The translations under genes were made by a program, and so were the position numbers. Under the pieces are notes generated by a model. That model was not told where the DNA came from and did not search any database. It was given only the letters and a program-made list of their open reading frames with translations. This document shows, piece after piece, positions 26,535-35,008 of a stretch of DNA of 64,000 nt; within the stretch, counting starts at the first letter, position 1; the number at the start of each line of letters is the position of its first letter. The stretch comes from Thermococcus sp. LS1. GTDB taxonomy: Archaea > Methanobacteriota_B > Thermococci > Thermococcales > Thermococcaceae. The stretch is taken from assembly GCF_012027395.1 (NCBI RefSeq), contig NZ_SNUJ01000001.1:372001-436000 (forward strand), in the 5' to 3' direction.

Positions 26535-26556
26535 CCCTTTCCATTTCTCTATTCCT
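26521..26556 (+). terminator. Hairpin and T-rich tract ending the first mbh operon
   Basis: AAGGGTCA (26521-26528), loop AAG, then TGACCCTT (26532-26539) form an 8-bp perfect stem, followed by a pyrimidine-rich CCATTTCTCTATTCC. The stem contains the last codons and stop of mbhN. Confidence 0.55.
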
Positions 26557-26663
26557 ATTCGTTAATGTACTTTTCTGAACGTCCGTACTCAATAGCATAC
26601 TACAGCGAGCCGTTTTTTGGACTTATGTAAAGAGTTGTTCTCTTTCTATTTGTCAAATTTCAG

Positions 26664-26764
26664 GTTATTAACCATTTGTTTTAGAAATGCATTTATAAAA
26701 TTCTGACAAGTTACTATTGAGATTTCGGGAAAATACGCCCGATACGGGTTTAAAACTTAAAGTT
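26664..26764 (+). promoter_or_regulatory. Promoter of the second mbh operon with two exact SurR-type sites
   Basis: Site 1 at 26664-26680 (GTTATTAAC-cattt-GTT) and site 2 at 26748-26764 (GTTTAAAAC-ttaaa-GTT) match GTTn3AACn5GTT exactly. A TATA-like TTTATAAAA lies between at 26692-26700, so transcription should begin near 26725. The layout repeats that of the first mbh promoter: one site upstream of TATA and one in the leader next to the ribosome binding site. Confidence 0.75.
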
Positions 26765-26775
26765 GAGGTGGGAAA

Positions 26776-27279
26776 ATGGGGTTTGCCGCACCGTTCCTGT
26801 GGTCCCTTATCGTTTACCTGCTCCTAACAGCGGGCTCAGGAAACGTCATTGCTTGGAGCCCTGAGGAGCTTCTTGCGGGAGTTGTAATAGCAGCCATCAT
26901 AGGCTACGCCACCAGAAACGTCATGGATGAAAAAGTGAGCTACTTCTTCAACCCGAAGAGATGGCTGCTTATGATAATCTACGCCATCGGACCCCTCTTC
27001 TTCGCCATGGCCAAGGCCAACTTTGACGTCGCCTACAGGGTCATAACGGGCAAGATAAGACCCGGAATCGTCAAGATATCCCCTGGCCTGACGAGGGACG
27101 AGAGCAAAACGATTCTCGCCAACTCAATAACTCTTACTCCAGGAACTTTCACGCTCGAGATAGATGATGAGGGCAACTTCTACGTCCACTGGATAAACGT
27201 GCCCAAGGGAAAGGAGAAGCCCACGCCCGAGGAGCTGTGTGGATACCTTCCTAAATGGGCGAGGAGGATTGGAGAATGA
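26776..27279 (+). CDS. MbhA-type subunit of a second membrane-bound hydrogenase (MrpE-like)
   Basis: A 167-residue MrpE-type protein, clearly paralogous to mbhA at 18432. Both share the N-terminal LTAGS, ATRNV and GPLFxxMxKANFDVAYRV patterns and ANSITLTPGTFTLE in the soluble domain. GAGGTGGG precedes the ATG. It opens a second 14-gene operon with the same order A to N. Overlap with the next gene is ATGA. Confidence 0.9.
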   Translation: MGFAAPFLWSLIVYLLLTAGSGNVIAWSPEELLAGVVIAAIIGYATRNVMDEKVSYFFNPKRWLLMIIYAIGPLFFAMAKANFDVAYRVITGKIRPGIVKISPGLTRDESKTILANSITLTPGTFTLEIDDEGNFYVHWINVPKGKEKPTPEELCGYLPKWARRIGE

Positions 27280-27551
27280 CGGTCGATGCCATGTTCATGT
27301 GGGCCCTGGCCCTGCTCCTGTTCTCGGCGATGCTGACGCTGATAAGACTTCTAGTAGGACCAACGATACCCGATAGAGCGGTTGCTCTGGACTCCATGAC
27401 GACAACAACAGCCGGAGCGATGGTTCTCTACGGCGTGATAACAAGGCAGGCCATCTTCATCGACGTCGCGCTGGTCTATGCCATTCTGAGTTACATAGCA
27501 ACCCTCTACATAGCCCGTTATCTGGTCAAAAAGAGGGTGGGGTTGGCATGA
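27276..27551 (+). CDS. MbhB-type subunit of the second Mbh (MrpF-like)
   Basis: A 91-residue three-helix MrpF-type subunit with VGPTIPDRAVALDSMT. The ATG at 27276 overlaps the upstream stop and follows GGATTGGAG. The end overlaps the MrpG-type gene by 4 bases. Confidence 0.88.
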   Translation: MTVDAMFMWALALLLFSAMLTLIRLLVGPTIPDRAVALDSMTTTTAGAMVLYGVITRQAIFIDVALVYAILSYIATLYIARYLVKKRVGLA

Positions 27552-27901
27552 TAGAGTGGACCATAGGAATTTTCCTCGCGATTGGGGTTACCTTCAACCT
27601 GCTGGCCAGCATAGGAATACTCCGCTTCCCTGACGTTTATACCAGAATACACGCCGCGACCAAGTGCACCACCTTCGGAACCATCTTCATAGTGCTCGCG
27701 ACGGTCACTTACTCGATATACTCCTACTACTGGGTCCAGAAGGACCCTGCATGGATAACGATAGGAATACATTCGGCCCTTGTCGTCATCTTCCTCGTTC
27801 TGACGAACCCTGTCGGAGCCCATGCGATTGGGAGAGCCGCGAGGAAGTCGGGCATAAGACCCTATGGAGCCGTAATCGATGAACTGGAGGGTCGCTTATG
27901 A
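27548..27901 (+). CDS. MbhC-type subunit of the second Mbh (MrpG-like)
   Basis: A 117-residue MrpG-type subunit. ILRFPDVYTRIHAATKCTTFG nearly duplicates the core of mbhC at 19189. Both ends overlap neighbours by 4 bases, as in the first mbh operon. Confidence 0.89.
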   Translation: MIEWTIGIFLAIGVTFNLLASIGILRFPDVYTRIHAATKCTTFGTIFIVLATVTYSIYSYYWVQKDPAWITIGIHSALVVIFLVLTNPVGAHAIGRAARKSGIRPYGAVIDELEGRL

Positions 27902-28161
27902 ACTTTGGGGAGCTTTTCTGGGCGGTTCAGATATTAGCGGCCTTTGGGCTTCTGGTGTCCGCAATAGCCGCTGTCCGCTTCAAGAACCTCGTTGCGGCAG
28001 TCATAGCAATGGCCGTCTTCAGCCTGATACTCTCCCTGGAGTTCTACATCCTCCAGGCCCCGGACGTTGCCATAGCGGAGGCCGGTGTTGGAGCATGTCT
28101 GACAACGGCGATGTATCTTCTAGCGATAAAGAACACCACCGACGAGGAGGTGATAGAATGA
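27898..28161 (+). CDS. MbhD-type subunit of the second Mbh
   Basis: An 87-residue membrane subunit with LEFYILQAPDVAIAEAGVGA, matching MbhD. The ATG at 27898 overlaps the upstream stop. It ends in a polar TDEEVIE tail. Confidence 0.87.
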   Translation: MNFGELFWAVQILAAFGLLVSAIAAVRFKNLVAAVIAMAVFSLILSLEFYILQAPDVAIAEAGVGACLTTAMYLLAIKNTTDEEVIE

Positions 28162-28430
28162 GAAGGTCACTCGGCCTCTTCGCATTCATCGGGTTCACCC
28201 TCTTCCTGCTGGCTGCCGCAATCAGTCTGAGGCCCTTCGGGGAGCCTGTTCACACGGAGATGGACACCTACTTCATCCAGCACGCCCAGGAGGAGGCCTC
28301 GGCCAACAACGTTGTGACGAGCGTAGTCTTCGACTACAGGGGCTTTGATACCCTCGGAGAGGCGACCGTTCTCTTCACGGCAGTTGCAGGTGTCCTGATG
28401 GCCCTCAGGAAGAGGGAGGTGAGCTCATGA
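28158..28430 (+). CDS. MbhE-type subunit of the second Mbh
   Basis: A 90-residue protein with an N-terminal helix and VFDYRGFDTLGEATVLF before the second helix, as in MbhE. The start at 28158 follows GAGGAGGTG and overlaps the upstream stop. A longer reading in this frame starts inside the two upstream genes and is not credible. Confidence 0.87.
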   Translation: MRRSLGLFAFIGFTLFLLAAAISLRPFGEPVHTEMDTYFIQHAQEEASANNVVTSVVFDYRGFDTLGEATVLFTAVAGVLMALRKREVSS

Positions 28431-28894
28431 CCACCGTCATAATAAAGACAACGACGAAGTTCCTCGCATCGCTGATACTGACCTTCGGAGCCTATATAAT
28501 CCTCCACGGACACTTAACACCTGGTGGTGGCTTCCAGGGCGGAGCGGTTTTTGCGAGCGGTTTGGCGCTCCTCATAGTGGCGAACAGGTACGATGACGTT
28601 AAGAGAGCCTTTAAGAGAGTTCCGCTCAGCAGTCTTGAAAGTATCGGAGCCCTCGGCTTCCTTGGGACTGCCGCTCTGGGTTTCATGGGATACACATTCT
28701 TCAAGAACGTCATAGCCAACAGCGGCTTTCCGCTCTTCGGGGAGCCGACACCAATCGGAATAAACCCCGGCTACCTCAACACGGGCGGAACACTGACTTA
28801 CATGAACATCTTCGTTGGAACTAAGGTCCTTGCAGGTTTGACTAGCATAATACTGATTTTCTTCCTTCTGCTGGGGGTGAAGAAGGATGAATAA
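28427..28894 (+). CDS. MbhF-type subunit of the second Mbh (MrpB-like)
   Basis: A 155-residue MrpB-type subunit with HGHLTPGGGFQGGAVFASG. It overlaps its neighbours by 4 and 8 bases. The region following the first helices is more divergent from mbhF than the N-terminal half. Confidence 0.88.
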   Translation: MTTVIIKTTTKFLASLILTFGAYIILHGHLTPGGGFQGGAVFASGLALLIVANRYDDVKRAFKRVPLSSLESIGALGFLGTAALGFMGYTFFKNVIANSGFPLFGEPTPIGINPGYLNTGGTLTYMNIFVGTKVLAGLTSIILIFFLLLGVKKDE

Positions 28895-29252
28895 CGTGAT
28901 TCTGGCTAACCTTCCCTTCGTCGTCGTGGCTCTGCTCCTGGCCATAGGGTTCTACACGATAGGCTTCAAGCGGAACCTCATCAAGGTGGTCATAGGTATT
29001 GAAATCCTCGAAGGAGCCGTCAACCTCTTCCTGGTGGCTTTGGGCTATGTCAAAGGCGCCTACGCGCCGATATACACCATGGCACCCGAGGATGCGGTGA
29101 ACAACATGGTTCTCCCGACGCCCCAGGCGCTTACCCTCACAAGCATCGTCATCGGAGTCGCCGTTTCAGCCCTCATGCTGGCCTTCGCGGTCAACATATA
29201 CCGCCACTACGGAACCCTTGACGTCACAAAGGCCAGGAGGCTGAGAGGATGA
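28887..29252 (+). CDS. MbhG-type subunit of the second Mbh (MrpC/NuoK-like)
   Basis: A 121-residue MrpC-type subunit with FKRNLIKVVIGIEILEG and LPTPQALTLTSIVIGVA. The ATG follows GGGGGTGAAG at good spacing, and the end overlaps the MrpD-type gene as ATGATG. Confidence 0.88.
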   Translation: MNNVILANLPFVVVALLLAIGFYTIGFKRNLIKVVIGIEILEGAVNLFLVALGYVKGAYAPIYTMAPEDAVNNMVLPTPQALTLTSIVIGVAVSALMLAFAVNIYRHYGTLDVTKARRLRG

Positions 29253-30802
29253 TGGAGCACCTCCCGGCTCTGATGATAGCGGTTCCCCTCTTCGGAGCGT
29301 TCACAACTCCACTGTTCAAGAAAAGGGGAAGTGCGGCGGCCGTATGGGCGCTCATAATCGCCACCACAACGCTTGGACTCTCGCTCCTCCTCGTGAGACA
29401 GATTCTCAACAGCGGGCTCATGGTGTACGTCTTTGGAGCAGACAAACCAACGCTTGTCCTACCCTCCGGCTACTCCGTCCCGATAAGGATAATCTTCGAA
29501 GTTGACGCCATAGGCGCCTTTATGGCACTCTCGGCAACACTCATGACGTTCATCGGCGCGCTATACTCCTACAACCACGTGAAGAACGAGACCGGCCTTG
29601 AGAAGTACTACGCGCTGCTGCTCCTCCTCGAGGTCGGAATACTCGGAATGGTGCTCACAGGCGACCTCTTCAACCTCTTCGTGTTCCTCGAGATAGCCGG
29701 CATAGCCGGTTCGGCTTTAGTTGGCTTCAGGAACTACAGGGGAGAGGCCAGCGAGGCTGGAATAAAGTACCTCATAGTCAGCGCAATCGCTTCGCTCATG
29801 GTGCTCTTCTCAATAGGACTCCTTTACGGCGAATACGGAAACCTGAACATCGCCTACCTCAGCACGCAGATCAGGTTCAGCACGGTTGACATGATAGCCC
29901 TTGGAATACTCTTCACATCCTTCGCCATGAAGTGCGGCTCAGTGCCGACCCATCACTGGGTTCCGGATGCCTACACCGAAGTTCCGTCCGGGATAAACCC
30001 GGCCCTCCTCGTGGCGACTTACGCGAGCCTCTACGCCCTATTTAGGATCAGCTTCACGCTCTTCGGAAAGATAAGCCTCAGCATGAGCAACGTCGGCTGG
30101 ATAATGTGCATCCTCGGTGTCCTCACGATGTTCATAGGCGTTACCATGGCACTGGTTCAGAAGGACGTCAAGAGACTGATGAGCTACCACGCGATTTCCC
30201 AGACGGGCTACATGCTCCTCGGCGTTGGCGTTGGCTTGGCGGTTCTCAACGACCCGGCCAAGCTCGCAGCCTTCGGAAGGGACGCGATGGCAGGAGGAAT
30301 ATTCCACATCATAAACCACATCATCTACAAGAGCCTCCTCCTCATGACTGCCGGGGCGCTGTTCTACGTCACCGGAACTAGGAACCTCAACGAGATGGGC
30401 GGCTTAGCGAGGAAAATGCCCTACACGACGATAGCCTTCATCGTCGGTGCGGCGGCCATATCAGGAATCCCGCCCTTCAACGGCTTCGCCAGCAAGTTCC
30501 TCATCTATGAGACATCCTATCAGCTCAACCCGCTGTTAGCGGTCTTCGCCCTGGTGACCAGCGTTTTAACCCTCGCATCGTTCGTCAAGGTCTTCGCGTC
30601 GGCCTTCCTCGGCCCGCCGGTCGAGAAGTACGAGAATGTCCGCGAGGTCCCGAAGGCCATGGTAGTGGCGATGCTGATACTGGCGGGGCTGTGTATACTT
30701 TTCGGCCTGTTCCCGAACCTGGTGCTCGACAAACTGGTCTATCCGGCCGTTGACGCGCTGCTGAACCTCGCCCAGTATCAGACGTGGGGTGGTGTCCTAT
30801 GA
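29249..30802 (+). CDS. MbhH-type subunit of the second Mbh (MrpD-like)
   Basis: A 517-residue polytopic antiporter subunit. The lysine helix reads MKCGSVPTHHWVPDAYTEVPS and so differs from the usual HPAAPS form seen in the other two MrpD-type subunits of this window. LFVFLEIAGIAGSALV carries the membrane glutamate. The altered segment may affect ion specificity, which is speculation. The end overlaps the MbhI-type gene by 4 bases. Confidence 0.89.
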   Translation: MMEHLPALMIAVPLFGAFTTPLFKKRGSAAAVWALIIATTTLGLSLLLVRQILNSGLMVYVFGADKPTLVLPSGYSVPIRIIFEVDAIGAFMALSATLMTFIGALYSYNHVKNETGLEKYYALLLLLEVGILGMVLTGDLFNLFVFLEIAGIAGSALVGFRNYRGEASEAGIKYLIVSAIASLMVLFSIGLLYGEYGNLNIAYLSTQIRFSTVDMIALGILFTSFAMKCGSVPTHHWVPDAYTEVPSGINPALLVATYASLYALFRISFTLFGKISLSMSNVGWIMCILGVLTMFIGVTMALVQKDVKRLMSYHAISQTGYMLLGVGVGLAVLNDPAKLAAFGRDAMAGGIFHIINHIIYKSLLLMTAGALFYVTGTRNLNEMGGLARKMPYTTIAFIVGAAAISGIPPFNGFASKFLIYETSYQLNPLLAVFALVTSVLTLASFVKVFASAFLGPPVEKYENVREVPKAMVVAMLILAGLCILFGLFPNLVLDKLVYPAVDALLNLAQYQTWGGVL

Positions 30803-31152
30803 ACTGGCTCGAGCAACTGACCCTGAAGTCCCCCGCGGGCTTCTGGAACCCGATACTGTGGCTGGCCTTCCTGGTGATCTTTGCAATCATAGGCTACATC
30901 ATCTACTCCCGCGGAAACAGAGGCTACAAGCCCAACACCGAACAGGTCAAGCCCTACCTCAGCGGCAACCCGGAGCCTGGGAAGGAGGAGATACGCGTCC
31001 GTGCCGGAGACATCTACTGGGGCTTCGTGGAGGCGCTGAAGAGCTACTACTCCGTTCTCATCAGGATGCACAGCGGCGACGTGAGGGACTACATCCTCTG
31101 GTATCTCGGGGTGGGTGCGGTTATACTGTTCATCCTCGTGGGGGGTGTGTGA
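30799..31152 (+). CDS. MbhI-type subunit of the second Mbh
   Basis: A 117-residue protein with a membrane helix near residues 20-39 and another at the C-terminus, separated by a hydrophilic segment, as in MbhI. Sequence similarity to mbhI is low but length, layout and position match. The ATG at 30799 follows GGGGTGGTG and overlaps the upstream stop. Confidence 0.82.
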   Translation: MNWLEQLTLKSPAGFWNPILWLAFLVIFAIIGYIIYSRGNRGYKPNTEQVKPYLSGNPEPGKEEIRVRAGDIYWGFVEALKSYYSVLIRMHSGDVRDYILWYLGVGAVILFILVGGV

Positions 31153-31599
31153 ATGGGGAAGCTCACCAGCTTTAAGCGCTCCCTCTGGGTTTTCCACGCA
31201 TCTGGAGGGAGCTGCAACGCCTGTGATATAGAGATAATCGCAGCCTTAACACCGCGCTACGATGCGGAGCGCTTTGGAATCAAGCTCGTGGGTAGTCCGA
31301 GGCACGCGGATGTGCTGCTCGTCACAGGCGCCATTCCAAGGGACTTCGCCGACAAGCTGAGGCGCATATACGAGCAGATGCCTGACCCGAAGGCCGTTGT
31401 GGTCATCGGAAACTGCGGAACGACTGGAGGAGTCTTCTACGACTCCTACAACATAGCGGGACCGATAGACGAGATAATCCCTGTGGACGTCTACATTCCG
31501 GGCTGTCCACCGAGGCCAGAGGCGATAATAGACGGCATAGTGAAGGCCTGGCTCAAGATAGAGAAGCTGGAGAAAGAACTGGAGGGGAAGAAGGAATGA
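31153..31599 (+). CDS. [NiFe]-hydrogenase small subunit of the second Mbh (MbhJ-type)
   Basis: A 148-residue NuoB-like subunit with the proximal cluster ligands GSCNAC (Cys21, Cys24), GNCGTTGG and PGCPPRPE. It is about 60% similar by eye to mbhJ but lacks the 25-residue N-terminal extension. GGGGTGTG precedes the ATG, which directly abuts the upstream stop. Confidence 0.92.
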   Translation: MGKLTSFKRSLWVFHASGGSCNACDIEIIAALTPRYDAERFGIKLVGSPRHADVLLVTGAIPRDFADKLRRIYEQMPDPKAVVVIGNCGTTGGVFYDSYNIAGPIDEIIPVDVYIPGCPPRPEAIIDGIVKAWLKIEKLEKELEGKKE

Positions 31600-32150
31600 G
31601 AGAAGTCCTCAGCGCGGAAGAAGTCCTTAAGAGGCTCAAGGAGACACTCGGAGAGGCCCTGCTGTCCCACGAGATAAGGGAGTACACGATGGGTGTCAGG
31701 AGAAAGAGAACCTACCAAGAGCTGTGGATTGAAATAGACAGGGGGACCTTCAGAAAGGCCGTCGAGACCATATTCGGCATCGACTATCCCCACCTGCACT
31801 TCATAACCGGTGAAGACCCCGGAGGGGAAGTTCTCAGGATGGTCTACTCCTTCGGCCTGTTCCACGGGCTGCCGTGGAAGGAATTGAGCGTTACCATCAC
31901 GTTCGAGCTCCCGAAGAGCGAGCTCGTTCTGCCGACGATAACAGACCTCATGCCCGGTGCTGAGACCAACGAGAGAGAAATCCGGGAGATGCTGGGCGTC
32001 GAGTTCGAGGGGCTGAAGAACACGAGGCACCTCTTCCTGCCCGACGACTGGCCCGAGGGCAAGTACCCGTGGAGACGGGACGAGTACGGCGTCGAGGACA
32101 TGGTGAAGCACACCCACAGGAGCGTTAACGAGATACGGAGGGGTGAATGA
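31596..32150 (+). CDS. NuoC-like subunit of the second Mbh (MbhK-type)
   Basis: A 184-residue NuoC-like protein. The C-terminal KNTRHLFLPDDWPEGKYPWR matches the family core. The N-terminal half has a longer charged helical region than mbhK. It overlaps both neighbours by 4 bases. Confidence 0.89.
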   Translation: MREVLSAEEVLKRLKETLGEALLSHEIREYTMGVRRKRTYQELWIEIDRGTFRKAVETIFGIDYPHLHFITGEDPGGEVLRMVYSFGLFHGLPWKELSVTITFELPKSELVLPTITDLMPGAETNEREIREMLGVEFEGLKNTRHLFLPDDWPEGKYPWRRDEYGVEDMVKHTHRSVNEIRRGE

Positions 32151-33388
32151 TGGGGAAGACGACCTACTACGTTCCCGTCGGGCCGATTCACCCGGCTCTG
32201 AAAGAGCCGATTCGCGTTGAGGCTAAGGTGGAGGGCGAGAAGATAGTCGAAGTTGATGTCAAGAGGGGCTTCGCCCACAGGGGAATCGAGTACATGGGCA
32301 TGAAGAGGAATGCCATCCAGACCCTTTATCTCTCCGAGAGAATATGCGGAATCTGTTCAATCTCTCACCCCTACGCGTTCGTCATAGGGAGCGAAAAAGC
32401 TCTGGGAATAGAGGCCCCCCCGAGGGCTCAGTACATCAGGACGATAATCGGCGAACTGGAGAGGATACACAGCCACATCCTCTGGCTCGGGGTTATAGCA
32501 CACGAGATGGGTTTCGACTCGCTCCTCTTCTGGACGTGGAAGGGCAGGGAAAAGGTGCTCGATCTGCTGGAGCTGCTTACCGGGAACAGGATAAACTACT
32601 CCGTCTTCATGATAGGGGGCGTTAGAAGGGACATCAAGGAGAGCCACATGAAGGCCATAAGGGATGCGATAAACTACTACAGAATCTTCACAGAGGAGAT
32701 GAAGGAGATTTTCCTCTCCGACCCGGTCTACAAGGCAAGAACCCGCGGTGTCGCCCAGCTCTCGAAGGAGATGGCCCTCAAGCTCAACGTCGTTGGCCCC
32801 GTGGCGAGGGCAGCCGGACTGAGGGTGGATGTGAGGCAGGACAACCCCTACGACGCCTACGCCGATATCGACGTCAGGGCCATCGTTCCCCAGGATATCA
32901 TCGGCGAAGCAAGGGGAGACGCCTATGACATCACCATGGTGAGGATATACGAGATAGAGCAGAGCCTTGACATAATCGAGTTCTGCCTCGACAACATGCC
33001 CGAGGGCAAGATAATGGCGATTCCAAACTACGTCGTGCTGCTGAGCAAGATAAGGAAAACCCAGGGCGAGGCCATAGGGATGCACGAGGCACCGAGGGGT
33101 GAGGTGATACACTACTTCAAGTACGACGGCAAACGCGACGGTCCAGCCGTGTGGAAGGTCATAGCACCGAGCTACAACAACATCAACACCTGGGGCCCGC
33201 TCCTCCTCGGGGCGGAGGTGGCGGACATACCAATAGTTGTCGCCTACATCGACCCCTGTATGTGCTGCAACGACAGGGTGGCGGTAGTCAGGGACGAGAG
33301 TGGCAGAATCATAGACCCCACAACGCTTCACAGGAAGGCGGTCGAAAAAACCCAGAAGCTTAGGAAAGAGCTGGGGGTGGGAGCATGA
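32147..33388 (+). CDS. [NiFe]-hydrogenase large subunit of the second Mbh (MbhL-type)
   Basis: A 413-residue catalytic subunit with a complete ligand set: RICGIC (Cys67, Cys70) and DPCMCC (Cys371, Cys374). An extra cysteine, Cys373, sits within the second motif. The C-terminal tail after the last ligand is shorter than in mbhL. ATG 32147 overlaps the upstream stop and ATG 32150 is equally possible. The intact ligands argue for an active hydrogenase and not an Mbx-type sulfane reductase. Confidence 0.92.
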   Translation: MMGKTTYYVPVGPIHPALKEPIRVEAKVEGEKIVEVDVKRGFAHRGIEYMGMKRNAIQTLYLSERICGICSISHPYAFVIGSEKALGIEAPPRAQYIRTIIGELERIHSHILWLGVIAHEMGFDSLLFWTWKGREKVLDLLELLTGNRINYSVFMIGGVRRDIKESHMKAIRDAINYYRIFTEEMKEIFLSDPVYKARTRGVAQLSKEMALKLNVVGPVARAAGLRVDVRQDNPYDAYADIDVRAIVPQDIIGEARGDAYDITMVRIYEIEQSLDIIEFCLDNMPEGKIMAIPNYVVLLSKIRKTQGEAIGMHEAPRGEVIHYFKYDGKRDGPAVWKVIAPSYNNINTWGPLLLGAEVADIPIVVAYIDPCMCCNDRVAVVRDESGRIIDPTTLHRKAVEKTQKLRKELGVGA

Positions 33389-34350
33389 CCCCCGAGACCC
33401 TGGCATATGCCTTCACCTTCCCGATCCTCGGAATCTTCCTTGGACTCGTCTACAAGGGTATAGACAGGCGTATCTCCGCCAGGCTGACGTCGAGAATAGG
33501 CCCGCCAATAAGGCAGCCCTTCTGGGATGTTGGGAAGCTCCTCCTCAAGGAGACAGTCGTTCCGGAAAATGCCGTGGCAGGGATATTCAATGCCATGCCA
33601 ATAGTAGCGTTTGCCTCCTCAATGACGCTGCTCCTCTACATACCCTTCGGAGTGCTTAGGGCTCCCCTCGAAGGCTATGGAGATTTGATAGTCATCCTCT
33701 ACCTGCTCACCCTCCAGTCTCTCACCATGGCCATAGGCGGCTTTGCCTCCGGAAGCCCGTTCTCATCCATAGGAGCGCAGAGGGAAATGGTGCTCATGAT
33801 GAGCTACGAGATGCCGCTCGCTACGGTAATAGTCGGCTTTGCCCTCGTTTACAGGAGCTTCTCCCTAACCACGATAGCGACGACGCCAGTCTGGAGCCTC
33901 ACCGAACCGCTCGCGGCTATAGGAATTCTGCTGCTCTTCGCGGCACTGCTCGTGGTGACTCCGGCGGAGCTGGCAAAGCTGCCCTTCGACATAGCCGAGG
34001 CCGAAACGGAGATATGTGAGGGTATGCTCGCCGAGTACAGCGGAAGGAACCTAGCCCTCTTCTACCTCTCCGACGCGGTCAGGGGCTTCGCTATGGCTGC
34101 ATTGGAAGTTGTACTGTTCCTCCCGTTCACCCTCGATAGCCTCATCAACCTCGGGCTCACGGGATGGGCGTACTACACAGTGGAGGCGCTGTGGTTCCTC
34201 TTCAAGGTCATGGTCATCTACCTTCTCGCAATAACGCTCGTCAGAACTTCCTTCGCGAGGTTCAGAATAGAGCAGGCTTCAAGGATATTCTGGATCTATG
34301 TCAACATAGTGGCGCTGGTGGGACTGGCGCTCGTGTGGATGGGGGTGTGA
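33385..34350 (+). CDS. NuoH-like anchor of the second Mbh (MbhM-type)
   Basis: A 321-residue NuoH-type membrane protein. RLTSRIGPPIRQPFWD and the acidic loop DIAEAETEICEGMLAEYSG are the landmarks. It overlaps the large-subunit gene by 4 bases and precedes the ferredoxin subunit by 3 bases. Confidence 0.91.
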   Translation: MTPETLAYAFTFPILGIFLGLVYKGIDRRISARLTSRIGPPIRQPFWDVGKLLLKETVVPENAVAGIFNAMPIVAFASSMTLLLYIPFGVLRAPLEGYGDLIVILYLLTLQSLTMAIGGFASGSPFSSIGAQREMVLMMSYEMPLATVIVGFALVYRSFSLTTIATTPVWSLTEPLAAIGILLLFAALLVVTPAELAKLPFDIAEAETEICEGMLAEYSGRNLALFYLSDAVRGFAMAALEVVLFLPFTLDSLINLGLTGWAYYTVEALWFLFKVMVIYLLAITLVRTSFARFRIEQASRIFWIYVNIVALVGLALVWMGV

Positions 34351-34353
34351 AGA

Positions 34354-34845
34354 ATGGTCAACAAGATGATGTTCGTCCTGCTCAAGCAGCTCGTCAAGAA
34401 GCCAGCAACGAACCCATTCCCCGTCAAGCACGCGCCGAGCAACGTCACAGAGCTCATAGAGAAGGTCCAGAAGGGGGAGGTTAAGATAAATCCGCCCGTC
34501 CCGACGCCGGAGGGATTCAGAGGGAAGCTGCACTATGACCCCGAGAGGTGTATCGGCTGCAGGCTGTGCATAATGGTCTGCCCTGCCGATGCCATGGAGT
34601 GGATACCAGAGCTGAAGAAGATAAGGCACTACGTTGCCAGATGTATGTTCTGCGCACTGTGCGTTGACGTTTGCCCCGGCAAAAAGTTCCCCGGCGAGGA
34701 GAAGGCCGTTAAAGCCCTCAGCATGAGCGAGGAGTTCCTCTTAGCCGACTACGACAAGTACAGCGACAACCTCATAGAGGAGCCGCCCGAGGCGAGGGAG
34801 ATCGTGAAAAAAGAAGTAAACGCGGCAATGGAGTCAGAAAGCTAG
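34354..34845 (+). CDS. Ferredoxin subunit of the second Mbh (MbhN-type)
   Basis: A 163-residue NuoI-like protein with CIGCRLCIMVCPADA and CMFCALCVDVCP. After the second motif it carries an insertion of about 12 residues (GKKFPGEEKAVK) and has a longer N-terminus than mbhN. The last gene of the 34-kb same-strand block. A weak CTCTTTTATCC tract at 34861-34871 follows; otherwise the gap to 35009 shows nothing convincing. Confidence 0.91.
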   Translation: MVNKMMFVLLKQLVKKPATNPFPVKHAPSNVTELIEKVQKGEVKINPPVPTPEGFRGKLHYDPERCIGCRLCIMVCPADAMEWIPELKKIRHYVARCMFCALCVDVCPGKKFPGEEKAVKALSMSEEFLLADYDKYSDNLIEEPPEAREIVKKEVNAAMESES

Positions 34846-35008
34846 CCCAAGCCCCCATACTCTCTTTTATCCCCAGTAGGATCCATGGTCTCCCGTAGGC
34901 GTCACTATCGCCCCTCATCGTCTATGGAAGGATTTTAGAATAGAGGGAGGATTTTGAATGAAATTTTTCATAAACGGGACGCCGATTCTGGTTTCCTAGT
35001 TTTGAACC

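Noticed and set aside
32147-33388. Possibility that the second mbh operon encodes an Mbx/Mbs sulfane reductase
   Set aside because: All four nickel cysteines are present, and there is only one MrpD-type subunit, unlike Mbx/Mbs clusters with two.
34941-34979. 13-codon mini-ORF with a GGGAGG site after the second mbh operon
   Set aside because: Too short and not linked to any gene; the site may be chance.
34999-35007. GTTTTGAAC, a SurR core match between the second mbh operon and the rubrerythrin-like gene
   Set aside because: It lies between two convergent gene ends with no promoter, and the distal GTT is absent. A six-base core is expected many times by chance in 64 kb.
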